From assembly GCF_022539505.1 (NCBI RefSeq), contig NC_061512.1:247210510-247274509 (forward strand): a stretch of 64,000 nucleotides of DNA. The letters are read 5' to 3'. The translations under genes and the position numbers were made by a program. Origin of the DNA: Lolium rigidum (Eukaryota; Streptophyta; Magnoliopsida; Poales; Poaceae). The notes beneath the pieces are model-generated. The model ran no database searches. It was not told the DNA's origin and saw only the letters and a program-made list of their open reading frames with translations. Each line of letters starts with the position of its first letter. The first letter of the stretch is position 1. Below, in pieces: positions 33,366 to 43,757 of this stretch.

Positions 33366-33892
33366 ATGGCTTCCATCGTATCTCTAACCCTCCGGGAGGC
33401 GGAGGCGCTTGCGCGTCGAACTACCCCTGCCCGCCGGGCTACCGCGTCCCGACCGGCCGGTTGCTGAGCGTCGGAGGCGTACCGGTCCCTCCTCGTCCCT
33501 CTAGGTGTGGCGCGCGAGATGGCCATCACGAACCACTACTACTTCGAGCTCACGCCGAGCAGCGGAGGAATCCCCGGTGGCATCCCGACTACAGCCCGAC
33601 TTGGGAAAGCTTCTTCATCAATCGGCGTGAGAGGGCGCTTGCCAGGCACGAGGAGGGCGGCCCGCCTCCTTCGAACTTCAACGAGGCCGGCCGTCGGCTG
33701 TGGTGGCGCGGACGGACTCTCTAGGGCGTCATGGCCTACCGTGGCCCCCGCCTACGCTACCCTCAGTCCCAGCCCACGTGTGCTCTCCCGCCGAGGTTCG
33801 ACTACCGCGACCCCGATGCCAGCGACGATGATTACGACGACTACGACGACTACAGTGGCGAGTACTATAGGGCTAGGCACGAGTATGACTGA
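33366..33892 (+). pseudogene. Second CACTA-associated ORF (unknown function), frameshifted
   Basis: Across frames it reads NPPGGG.ACASNYPCPPGYRVP, then REMAITNHYYFELTP (33505-33555), EQRRNPRWHPDYSPTWESFF, INRRERALARHEEGGPPPSN, FNEAGRRLWWRGRTL and a TAG at 33722-33724. It ends with MAYRGPRLRYPQSQP and an Asp/Tyr-rich tail to TGA at about 33892. I recall near-identical ORFs beside TNPD in other Triticeae CACTA elements but know no function. At least two frameshifts and one stop break it. Confidence 0.65.
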
Positions 33893-34057
33893 ATGACTCG
33901 AACAGTCGAATCTGGCCATGTATCTTAATTAATTTTCAGTTGAGCTCTGTACTTTAATTCCATGTATCTGGCGGAAAACTTTTCTCATCATCAGCGTCTG
34001 CCACAATGACTTTATTGAAAATACAATTAAAATAGATAAACAACTAGTCTAGTCGAT

Positions 34058-34575
34058 CTACTCGTCGTCGGAGGTTGTCTCGGTCCAAATGTCGTCCCAC
34101 CGAGGGTTGTTGTCGGCCCAAGTTGTATTCGGGTTGTCGAGCTCGAACATGGCGACGGCCCGATGGTGGCGCCTGTTGGACCTGCGATGTGCCCGGAGGT
34201 CAGCGAAGAACGCGTCGGTGTTGTCGACGTCGTTGGGGAACTGCGCCCTCCACTGGCGCATCAACTCCTCGTCGTGCTCGGCGATGGCGATCCGGCGCTG
34301 CACCTGGCGGAGGCGGCGACGGTCCTCGTCCTCGACGAGGCACGGCGTCGGCGCGAGGAACTCCGCCTCCTCTAGCGATTCGACGTCTGGGAAGTTCATG
34401 TCGCGCAGTGGCCGCCGAAATCGCCATGCGGCCGCATCGTAAGCGCGCGCTGCTAGCTCCGGGGTGTTGTACGTGCCGAGGGTGAGCCGGAAGCCACCGA
34501 CGCGCATCTCGGCGTAGAACCTACCGTTCGGACGCGCTCGGACGCCACGGAAGCCGGACGAGCCGCGACGGCGCG
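34058..34575 (-). pseudogene. AP2/ERF-like ORF in the CACTA, 5' end cut off by a solo LTR
   Basis: From the LTR junction at 34575 downward the frame reads RRRGSSGFRGVRARPNGRFY, AEMRVGGFRLTLGTYNTPEL, AARAYDAAAWRFRRPLRDMN, a full AP2 domain with the YRG-type and RAYD elements. A charged helical region (DEDRRRLRQVQRRIAIAEHD, RAHRRSNRRHHRA) and an acidic end (TETTSDDE) follow. The start ATG and next two codons (M-P-R) lie on the other side of the solo LTR, at 36101-36093, because the LTR target duplication GCGCG falls in codons 2-3. Without the LTR the frame would be intact, about 172 codons. AP2 domains bind GC-rich DNA. Similar ORFs are, to my recollection, common in Triticeae CACTA elements, so this may be an element gene rather than a recent capture. 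Confidence 0.8.
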
Positions 34576-36092
34576 TGATGTCTACGCACGCTTCTATTCC
34601 TGTAGACAGTGTTGGGCCTCCAAGAGCAGAGGTTTGTAGAACAACAGCAAGTTTCCCTTAAGTGAATCACCCAAGGTTTATCGAACTCAGGGAGGTAGAG
34701 GACAAAGATATCCCTCTCAAGCAACCCTGCAATTAAGATACAAGAAGTCTCTTGTGTCCCCAACACACCTAATACACTTGTCAGATGTATAGGTGCACTA
34801 GTTCGGCGAAGAGATAGTAAAACACAGGTAATATGGATGAATATGAGTGGTAATAGCAATCTGAAATAAATATGGCAGCAAGTAAACATGTAGCAGAACT
34901 TGTTGGAAACGGTGCCAGAAAATAGCTTGCTGGCGTGGGAGGCAATTCTCTGTGGTGTAACTTTTCTATTCGGAAACAAGGCCTGGGGATCCTACTTTTA
35001 CTAGTGGACACTCTCAACATTGATCACATAATAAATAACATCTCCTCACTTGTGCTACATATACTCTTGTTTGATAACAAACACCATTCATTGTGTAGGG
35101 CTACAAGAGCTCCCTCAAGCCGGAGTTAACAAGCGCCACAACATTCGGTGTTCATATTTAAGTAACCTCTAGAGCATAATAGACCGTTGCAATTTAGACC
35201 GAGTACTAACATAGCATACACACTGTCACGTTTAAGCTATGAAAGGGGGAATAGATCACATCAATACTATCATAGTAATAGTTAACTCCATAATCTACAA
35301 GAGATTACAATCATAACCTACGCCAAGTACTACATGATGCACACCGTCACCTTTACATCATGAAGGAGGAATAGACTACTTTAATAACATCACTAGAGTA
35401 GCACATAGATTAATAGTGATACAAAGCTCATCATATGGATCTCAATTATGCAAGGCAATTCATGAGATCATTGTATTGGGGTACATGAGAGAGAGATTAA
35501 CCACATAGCTACCGGTAGAGCCCTTAGCCTCGAGGGAGAACTACTCCCTCCTCATCATGGGAGACAGCAGCGGCGATGAAGATGGCGGTGATGTCGATGG
35601 AGATGCCTTCCGGGGGCACTTCCCGTCCCGGCGGCGTGCCGGAACGGAGACTTCGTCCCCGAATCTTGGCTTCGCGATGGCGGCGGCTGCGTAACTTTTC
35701 TCGTCCCGTGGCTTATTCGTATCGAAGATTTAGGTCAGGGAGGCTTATATAGGCGAAGAGTCAGAGTCGGAAGGGCCACGGGGCCCCCTCACAGTAGGGG
35801 GGCGCGCCACCAACATGTGTGGAGGCCCTGGGCCTCCCCTCTGGTGCCTCTCTGGTGTTCTGGAAGCTTCGTGGAAATATAAGATCGTGGGCCTTGATTT
35901 CGTCCAATTCCGAGAATATTTTCTTACTAGGATTTCTGAAACCAAAAACAGCAGAAAACAGGAACTGGCACTTCGGCATCTCGTTAATAGGTTAATGCAT
36001 CAAAACGATATAAAGTATGAATAAAACATGTAGGTATTGTCATAAAACTAGCATGGAACATAAGAAATTATGGATACGTTGGAGACGTATCA
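34576..36092 (-). mobile_element. Solo LTR, Athila-like TGATACGTC family, target duplication GCGCG
   Basis: On the minus strand it begins TGATACGTCTCCAACGTATC at 36092 and ends GCGTAGACATCA at 34576 (1517 bp). GCGCG occurs at 34571-34575 and 36093-36097. No internal sequence remains. It has the TCTCGGAATTGGACGAAAT box (35897-35917 reversed), a GC-rich stretch (35773-35840) and a TATA box (CGCCTATATAAGCC, 35740-35754). Confidence 0.93.
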
Positions 36093-36160
36093 GCGCGGCG
36101 GCATCCCGACGACGAATGAACGGAGGCGACGGCGACGTGTGGTTCCGCGCGCACGCGGCG

Positions 36161-36435
36161 CTTTATAGCACAGCGGCGCGGCAAGTTTGGCGACAGGTGG
36201 CGCGGGGAAGCGGCGGGGCGTGGCACGTGGAAGCGGCATCTACACGTCGCACGCCGGCGGGGGCGGGGCGAGGCACGTGGAAGCGGCGGCGACAGGTGGC
36301 GCGGGGAAGCGGCGGGGCGTGGCACGTGGAAGCAGCATCTACACGTCGCACGGCGGTGGCGGTGGGGCGAGGCACGTGGAAGCGGTGGCGACACGTGGCA
36401 CGGGAAGGGACACGTGGCACGGGGAAGGGACACGT
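36161..36435 (-). promoter_or_regulatory. Promoter of the AP2-like ORF with seven CACGTG boxes
   Basis: GCTATAAAG reads on the minus strand at 36169-36161, about 60 bases before ATG 36101. Upstream, between 36215 and 36435, CACGTG occurs seven times, three as ACACGTGGC/ACACGTGTGGC (ABRE/G-box form). They sit in a 99-bp tandem repeat (units at 36191, 36290 and a partial one at 36389). Confidence 0.6.
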
Positions 36436-36454
36436 GTGGCACGGTGGCGGCGGT

Positions 36455-36700
36455 GGCCAGTACATGGCGGTGGCGGTGGTGGCCAGTACACGGCGGTGGC
36501 GGTGCTGGCCAGTACATGGCGGTGACGGTGGTGGCCAGTACACGGCGGTGGCGGCGGTGGCCTGTACATGACGATGGCGGTGGAAGCGGTGGCCAGTACA
36601 CGGCGGTGGCGGTGGCCAGTACACGGCGGTGGCGGCGGTGGCCAGTACATGGCGGCGGCGGTGGTGGACACGCGTGGCACGGCGGTGGCCAGTACGTGGT
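36455..36700. repeat. GC-rich minisatellite, about nine units near 26 bp
   Basis: The unit is GGCCAGTACA(T/C)GGCGGTGG plus CGGTGGT, with variants. Its length is mostly 26 bp (range 23-45). The long frames on both strands here are repeat translation, not genes. Confidence 0.92.
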
Positions 36701-36751
36701 TTCTTTTTATTTGAAATAAGACGGGAACGAAATTTTTTTAAAAAATTGGCT

Positions 36752-36800
36752 AAAGGCCTATTTTGCGCGCGCAGCGAAAATCGCAGCAAAATAGGCCTTT
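36752..36800. repeat. 15-bp inverted repeat AAAGGCCTATTTTGC
   Basis: AAAGGCCTATTTTGC (36752-36766) pairs exactly with GCAAAATAGGCCTTT (36786-36800) across a 19-base loop. Confidence 0.92.
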
Positions 36801-37333
36801 AGTCCCGGTTTGTATTACAAACCGGGACCAAAGGGGGCCTTTGGTCCCGGTTTGTAATACGAACCGGGACCAAAGGGGGGTGCAGTATATAACTGCTCCT
36901 TCGTCTCCGCGCGGAGATCAATCGTGCGGAGACGAACGGGACGAGGCCGCCAGGTTGCCCAATTCGCCACCGCCCGCCGTCGCCGTCGCCACCGCGCCCG
37001 CGCCCCCTCCCGCCGTCGCCACCGCGCCCGCCGTCACCGTCGCCACCGCGCCCGCGCCCGCCGTCGCCGCGGCCGCCTCCACCGCGCGCCCGCCGTCGCC
37101 GTCGCGCCCGAGCCGCGCCCGCGCCGGGCCCGCCCACCGCCCGCCACCGCCACCTGCCGCCCCCGCGGCCGGCTCCTCGCCGTCCGCCGCGCCCCCGGCC
37201 GCCACCTCGATCCGCCGGTAAGCGCCGGCGCCGCCCACCCCGCTCTCTTCTCCTTTTTTTATTCAATTGTTAGATTAGTTAATTTGTTAGGTTAATTGTT
37301 AGATTAGTTAGTAAAATAGTTAGTTAGTGTTAG
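36801..37333 (+). mobile_element. Second CACTA-type subterminal block, promoter and 5' exon, truncated by the Gypsy LTR
   Basis: Two palindromes (GTCCCGGTTTGTA-T-TACAAACCGGGAC at 36802-36828 and a close variant near 36844) are followed by a TATA box GCAGTATATAACTGC at about 36884. A GCC-rich leader ends CGATCCGCCG with GTAAGC at about 37217, probably a splice donor. This repeats the order seen at 28573-28622, so it may be the start of another CACTA gene or of a second, nested CACTA. The rest is displaced by the insertion at 37334. Confidence 0.55.
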
Positions 37334-37876
37334 TGACGTGGGCATTACCCTTCGGCTAACCAATGTTGCCATATCCCGTATTTCCTAGTTGGAGGCCCAT
37401 GAAGGTACCCGATGGCAAGGTGGGCCACTAGGATGGTGCAACGGAAGATTCCTTGAAGTACAAGACGCGGAAGGAGCCGAACAAGGAAAGTTTAGAGATA
37501 GATCTACTGTAAACCTAGTCGTACTCGATTATACCTCTTGAGACCTGGCTTCCTATATAAAGGCCAGGAGAGGGGCTGTCGAGGGGAACAACCAATCTTA
37601 GCGATTTTAGCCAACAGAAGCTTAAAGATAGGTTACCCTAGTACTTAGCCATCTCGACGAGATCTCAGCCGAACTATTCGGCACCCCATTGTAACCCATT
37701 ATCATCATAATCAAGAACGGACAGGCAGGACGTAAGGGTTTTACCTCATCGAGGGCCCCGAACCTGGGTAAATCGCTCTCCCCGCTTGTCCGTGAACCGA
37801 TGTCTCGTGTCAGCTTGCAGGATTCCATCAACCCTAAGCCCCTATCGGAGGGCATTGCCGAGGAGCACCCTCGACA
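37334..37876 (+). mobile_element. 5' LTR of Tat-like Gypsy copy 1
   Basis: TGACGTGGGCATTACCC at 37334 to ACCCTCGACA at 37876 (543 bp), with TATA (TCCTATATAAAGG, about 37552). It is directly followed by the primer-binding site TTGGCGCCGTCTGTGGGGA. GTTAG before it would be the target duplication; its partner is outside the window. It is closely related to the copy 2 LTRs at 51447 and 60449. Confidence 0.88.
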
Positions 37877-37897
37877 ATTGGCGCCGTCTGTGGGGAC
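37877..37897 (+). other. Primer-binding site, Tat-type
   Basis: TTGGCGCCGTCTGTGGGGA follows the LTR. The same sequence on the minus strand follows the copy 2 LTR (60430-60448), and the third element has TTGGCGCCGTCTGTGGGA at 61903. Confidence 0.8.
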
Positions 37898-37934
37898 CGT
37901 GTCGGCACAAGATCGGTCATCGGCAGATCTAATC

Positions 37935-40900
37935 ATGGCACCGGCGACTTCACCGACAACTTCATCAGCAACTTCATCGACACCGTCATCGCCAAACCTG
38001 GGAAGCCCGATTCGGTTCGGCTCCTATGAGTTCACCCCGCACAGCGATTCCCCCCGCTCAAACTTCTCAGATCTACAAGGAAACACGGAGATGACCTTCG
38101 GCAGCGTCCACTACAACGTCAACGCGGAAGGAATCCTTCAACTGCTGGAATCGCCCACTTCCAGATCGACAAGTCCAAGCGCGTCATCATCACTCAACCT
38201 TTCGGCCGGACTGACAGGCTCGACGAGTTCGCTCGCGCCCTCGACTCCCCGTTCCGTGTCGTCCATGTCGTAGGATCCGACGATCCCACATCTTCGGAGT
38301 TAACTTCGTACTACTGCTTGAACTGCGACACCAGGCACGGGCTGGGATCGAGCGACACGCCGTTCATCTGCAATGCCCAGTATTTATCGGGAGAGGACAT
38401 TATTGGCAGCATCGTCCAAGGAACCACCCGAAGAACGGCACACCATCAGGTTTTTGTCGCCAATAACACGGGAAACACAAGGCACAGAGGAGACGGAGAC
38501 CATACTCCTCGTTCCAGTAGACGGGCGAGTTTCGAAAACAGCGCCAGTAACCACGACAGCGACTACACCATCGCGGAGGAGGAGTGGGCAGCTGCCGAGG
38601 CAGCAGTACTCAACAACACACCGCTCCCCGCAGGAACCTCGGTTGGAACCCTCAATGCTTATCGCTCTATACTAGAGAAAAACCGGGAGCACCTGTCGAA
38701 AGAGCAAGCCACCCTCGAGAGACGCCTATCTGTGGCAGATCGATCCAGCGAATGACGAAGGGGCTCGCAAGGGAGCGCCTCTCGAAACACTCAGGGGGCA
38801 GGCAAACACCGGTCGAGGCTATCCAGGCTTTCGGAAGATGACGCTAGAGAAATCACGTCAAACCTGACCAAGTCCTTTATAACTACGGACACCGCAGGCA
38901 TGCCACGGCCGAAAACCGTTGCAGGAGCAACAGCCAACCTCGCTGCGTACCTCATCAACCAGCGCCCTGAAGGATCCATGGCTCAAGCTCATCGAGGCGC
39001 CCTGGAAAGTCTCGCGATATTGGGAAATAATCTAGTTCCGCAAAAGGAAAAGACCACGGTGTAGGCCAGTGGTTCAAAACATCATGCGAGAGATGCTCGG
39101 GATGAAATCACTCAGAGTAGGATCGACAAAGCAAGGCGATGACGTGCCGCTAGGAAGGACAACGATAGTGATTCTTCGGATGAGGATCAGGAGTACGACG
39201 GCGAACTCAGGGGAGCCGACTGTTTAAGCTACAAAATCCGCGAGACGATGCCGCCCAAAAAGTTCAAGCCCACTCCTACCGACACTGCCAAATACGATGG
39301 ACAGCAGGAACCAAGATCTTGGATAGACGACTACCTGCAGACCGTGATTCTGCATAAGGGGAACTAGATAGCAGCAATGCAGTGCTTGCAGCTTTACCTG
39401 AAGGATTTAGCGCGAGCCTGGCTAAGGGGGCTGCCGAAGGGTTCCATTAAATCATGGGACGACCGAGTAGACGCTTTCATTGCCAATTTCCAAGCAACAT
39501 ACAAGAGACCCGTCGGAATTGAAGAGTTACGAAACTGCCAGCAAAAGCAGAAAGAGTTGATGCGCTCATACATCGGGAGATTCACCAAACTCCTAAACGC
39601 TGCCGAAGATGTATCTGTCGACAGAGCAATCGACGCTTTCAGCGATGGCGTCCGACGTGAAAGTTACATAGAAGAACTCGGACGAAAAAAGCCAAAAACC
39701 ATAACCAAGTTAATGGAAATTGCCAACAGCTGGGCTGATGGTGAGGACAACGTGCGAAGGCCACGACAGCGCAGTGACGACGAAGACGATGACCAGCCGA
39801 AGCACGACTCGGGCGGCCGAAGGGATCGTCACAAGAGAAGGAAGAACCGCAACTATGACGACAACAACCTGGTAGCCGCAGGGTACTCTGATCGGCAGGA
39901 TGATCGATATGACGATAGAAGAGACGATCGACAGGACGGTAATCGGAACAACTCGGGGAACCGCGGCAATTATAAACCACGACAGCAGAGGACTCCCGAA
40001 TTGCCCTACGCTGAGCAGATCAACGCCCCCTGTTACCTGCACTCGTATGTCGATTCTAAGGATGGCAAAACGAAGTCGAGTCACCTGCTCAGGGACTGTC
40101 GGCAGTTCCTTGACATGCACAAACTCATCCAGCAGTCAGGCAAGCAGCAGCTACCACCACCCCCACCTCCACCGCAGCATCAAGTCCAGCAGGCTCAACC
40201 TCACCAACCCAACGAGGCGTTTCCACCTCCACGGGGGCAGATGAGCATGATCCATAGGACATGTGTCTCGAGAAGAGAGATGAAGAAGCTCACCCGAGAG
40301 ATTAACCTGGCAGAAAGCATCATGGCGAACATCCCCGAGTACGTCGAGTGGTCCTCTCAGAACATTACGTTCGGTCGAGCGGCACCACCCGATGACCATA
40401 CCAAAACCAGGACACGCTGCCTTAGTAGTCGAGGCACAAATCGGGGGGTTCAAGATGAGCAAAGTCTTCATGGATGGTGGAAGCGGGTTAAACCTGATAT
40501 TCGTCGACACAATCAAAAGCATGGGGATCACCATGAGGATGCTAGAAGAAATAGACACTTGCTTCCATGGGATCCTTCCAACCGCACCGGGCTACTCTCT
40601 TGGCAAAGTTTACCTGAACGTCGTCTTTGGCAAAACCGACAATTTCAGGAAGGAGAAGATCGAGTTTGAAGTAGTGAACTGGGAGTCACAGTATCACGCT
40701 ATACTCGGGAGACCAGCTTATGCCAAGTTCATGGATGTGCCGCACTATGCATATCGCAAGCTGAAAATGCCTGGGAACAACGGAACAAACATCACAGTCT
40801 ATGGAAGTTTCTCACGCTCGGACAATTGTGATCGCGACTTTCAGAGGATTTCTACGAAGTTCGGGTCACAGCAAGAAATCATCGACCCCCTGCCCAAGTT

Positions 40901-41165
40901 GACGTTACGAGAAATCAAGGAAGAAAAAGATGTCAGGGAAACGAAGAAGAAGCCAGCTGACCTTGCTCTGAAAGCTTCGGCAGCAGAAGCTTCGGCAGAA
41001 AAGGCTTCGGCAGCACAAGGTGCGGCAGTTGATGGCACAGAAGGCATAGAAGACAGCAAGACGCTGGCAACCATTGCCCAGACCCCTAGTGAAATCAACA
41101 ACGCTGCAGCAACCACTAACGTGGTGAAAAAGCCAGAAGATGAGAAGAACCCCTTCCTTGCTTAA
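37935..41165 (+). pseudogene. Copy 1 gag-protease, frameshifted
   Basis: It starts at ATG 37935 (MAPATSPTTSSATSSTPSSP). One frame ends at TAG 38271-38273, where copy 2 has one extra base (SMSVGSDD), so this is a one-base deletion. The gag continues with NCDTRHGLGSSDTPFICNAQ (38318), EEEWAAAEAAVLNNTPLPAG, and the Retrotrans_gag core LYLKDLARAWLRGLPKGSIK (39390-39450) with NFQATYKRP and RSYIGRFTKLLNAAEDVSVD. An Arg/Asp-rich and Pro/Gln-rich segment follows, then the retropepsin-like part KVFMDGGSGLNLIFVDTIKS (40470-40520) and YHAILGRPAYAKFM (40695), where DGGS stands at the catalytic Asp. It ends at 41165 with NPFLA. Stops at 38755, 39062, 39366 and a shift at about 40390 break it. No RT or integrase follows. 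Confidence 0.88.
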
Positions 41166-41832
41166 GCAATTTATTAGCGCTTAATTTTTCCTTTATTTTA
41201 AACAGGGCCTTCCTTTTTTCGCCCTCTAGTCTCGTGCTTACATTATTAATGAGAACTTAAAGCTTCAATCCTTTGTTCAGCATTGCAGTAATTCAAAAAA
41301 CATCTAACGCTGCATCACTATCCAACATAGTACGTGGCAGAAGATCGTGCTCCAAAAAGAAAAGCCTCTACGAGTGCTAAAAGATACAAAGCAAACAAGG
41401 ATGTTAATCCTTCCCTCTGCTATAGATGCCTCTACGAGTGCCGAAAATAGCAAGAGTTTTGGAAATACAAACAACCAATGTTCGATATTTTACTTATGGA
41501 AATATCAAAGAACAACGAGCTCATCGGCAGAATCATTGCACCCGAAAAATTCGGGAGTGACTGTCGAAACATACATCGGTTGAAAGCAAAGTTGCACATA
41601 CAACGGGTTTAGCAAGACCTGCAACACGAGCTGATCACTCAAACATTTGCTAACCAACGAATACGAAAAAACGCTTAAACGGACAATTAAGATTTGCTCC
41701 CTCAAAAATTGCCAACGGCAACAACACGGTAAAAGTACATACACATGTATCTACCGAATAAAAAGTTTCGGCTTAACACTCGGATGAAGTAGCCAAAATA
41801 ACCTATTTACAAAATAACCCTAATCCCTGAAG
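41166..41832. other. Convergent non-coding spacer of copy 1
   Basis: This lies tail-to-tail between the sense protease stop and the antisense gene's end. It contains CTCTGCTATAGATGCCTC and GAGTGCCGAAAATAGCAAG (about 41411-41455), a motif also found in copy 2 (56868-56915 reversed) and amplified in the third element (63765-64000). Confidence 0.65.
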
Positions 41833-43757
41833 TTACCCTTGCGGAGTTTCTCTTTCTTCAGGTACCTTCGAATACTCCTCGAGCTTGTCGACAACTATAT
41901 TGGCAGGCAGCAATACCTTCGGGTACAGAGTATCCAAGTCACCAACCGCGTTGGCAATGGCAAGCAGATTTGCCGAGGGATAACGTGCAAGCACAAGGGC
42001 AAGTGCAAACCTGGCACCTGCGAAAACTTGAGCTCGCACCAAGTCTCGAATCTTCTTGGCATTTCCGAACTCAGACATCAAAGTCACCAGCGTAGGAGGA
42101 AGTGCGTTTAAAGGGAACATCATCTTCCAAACCACCCTCATAGCTTTGTAGCACTTGTCGAAGAAATGGTGGACTTGCTGAACACGATCCTGAAATAGTG
42201 CGACAGCCGAAGCCTTCGAGTGTTCCGCCAGAAAATCTCTTCGGCTGAGGACAGCTGGGTTAAAGCGTGCACACGCTCGTGAATCCGTTTGTTCTCTTCC
42301 GCACGGTTCAGAGCTATGACTGACAAAGGAATAAATAGAGGATCAGACAAGGCGTTGTTGACAAAAGGGTGCAGGGATCAAGAAACTTACAGTTCAAACT
42401 CTCGGTAGCTTTATGCAGCTCAGTAAGAGCGTACCGCTCCACTTCAGCTATAATCTCGCTCTTCTTATTGACAATAGCAGCTAAGGCATAAGTGCTGCGC
42501 AGGTCCTTTTCCATCTGAGTGATCCGATCCTTCATACGCTGGATCCGATCACCTTCAGGAAGAGTACCCGAAGAGTCGTCGACAAATGAGGGCACTGGGA
42601 TATGGCCAAGTTGAGCAACCGAAGTAACTCCCATCGGGAGAAATGCAAGTAAAAATATCATAATAAAGGTGTGCTAGCAACATTGCTAGCACGGAGTTTA
42701 TTACAAACATAAGTTTTGCAGCAGAACAATGCTTCACATCAGCTCGAAGATAAGTTTGTTACAAAAATCAAGGGGCTTGGGTCTGAGTCGATAAACTGGG
42801 TCCAGCCGATGACTTCCTTGACCAAACTAGCTCAAGGAGCTGGCGAGCGCAAGTAAGGGCAGACGACTTAAAGGCGCTTAAGTCAACAAATTGCCCGTCT
42901 TGCTCTTTCAGCAGCTCCTTAGTCATTTCTTCGATGTCACCCTTAAAGCCGTAACCCATCATAAGCTTGAAGGCAAGGAGGGCACCATAGGTGCGCGAAG
43001 TACGCTTGAATACCTCGATAACCTCCTTGGTGTCAACCGCGAAGGCATCGATCAGCTGCCCCAGGGTTTTGTCCTGCTTGATCTTGGGGAAAATCATCAA
43101 GTGCATCCGCGCCAGGGCACCTTTTCCCTTTTCAAGAAGCTCCCGCGTAAGCTGGTGGGAGGCGAGAGCCATCGACACACCATTTGCCGGAGAGTTGTTT
43201 GGAACTTTGTCCAAGGCAGCAGCAGGAATGTTGGCGGCTTCTGCAAGAAAATGAATTGGAAAAGATCATTGATAAAGGAACGAATCCATAAGAGTAATAA
43301 TCGACAGAGATGTATGAAAGAGCTTACCAAGTAGAGCCAAAGAAGATTGACGAAGGAGCTCATCCTTTTCAGCTACCTGAGCTTCCTCCTCTTTTAGCCT
43401 CTCCTTCAGTTTGCCCAGCTCCTCTTTCAGGGAGTCGACCTCCTGGCGAGCCGTGGCAGCCTTTTTGATGGCGCCGTCCAACTTCGAAGAGGAAGATTTA
43501 ACTTCCTCCTGCAGTCGAACTTTGTCCGCTTCCAGAGAGGTAAATTGAGAGGCAAAGGCCTCCAAAGAATATATAACACCTCGCAGATCCTTAAGGAAAA
43601 AAGGATGTTTTACAAAGAATCGTTAGACAAGGCACAGTTCAAGAAATTCACGTTGTATTCAACAAGGACTTACAGAAGGAGGAGTCGTGGTGGTGGCAGG
43701 AACATCTTTCCCCTTGGAAAGGGAAGAAGCAGTTGATAACTGAGCTGCGGGAGCTGC
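41833..43757 (-). pseudogene. Copy 1 antisense gene, 3' exons (coiled-coil part), truncated by element B
   Basis: Minus-strand exons match those of copy 2: EAFASQFTSLEADKVRLQEE (43565), the coiled coil LKEELGKLKERLKEEEAQVA, NSPANGVSMALASHQLTREL to STQTQAP (43205-42768), DDSSGTLPEGDRIQRMKDRI (42580), ALNRAEENKRIHERVHALTQ (42310), and ALPPTLVTLMSEFGNAKKIR through PEERETPQG (42100-41833). GT-AG introns separate them. The 5' exons, including the putative gypsy-type transposase domain, were separated by insertion of element B at 43758. A frameshift near 42220 (WRNTRRLRLSHYFR) further damages it. Confidence 0.8.

Noticed and set aside
36163..36789. Long open frames on both strands (up to 208 codons) rich in Pro/His or Gly/Gln
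   Set aside because: They translate the 26-bp minisatellite and 99-bp repeats in several frames at once; no start context, domain or conserved frame.
36763..37266. Ala/Pro/Arg-rich ORFs on both strands
   Set aside because: Low-complexity GCC-repeat leader of a CACTA gene; all frames are open because of base composition.
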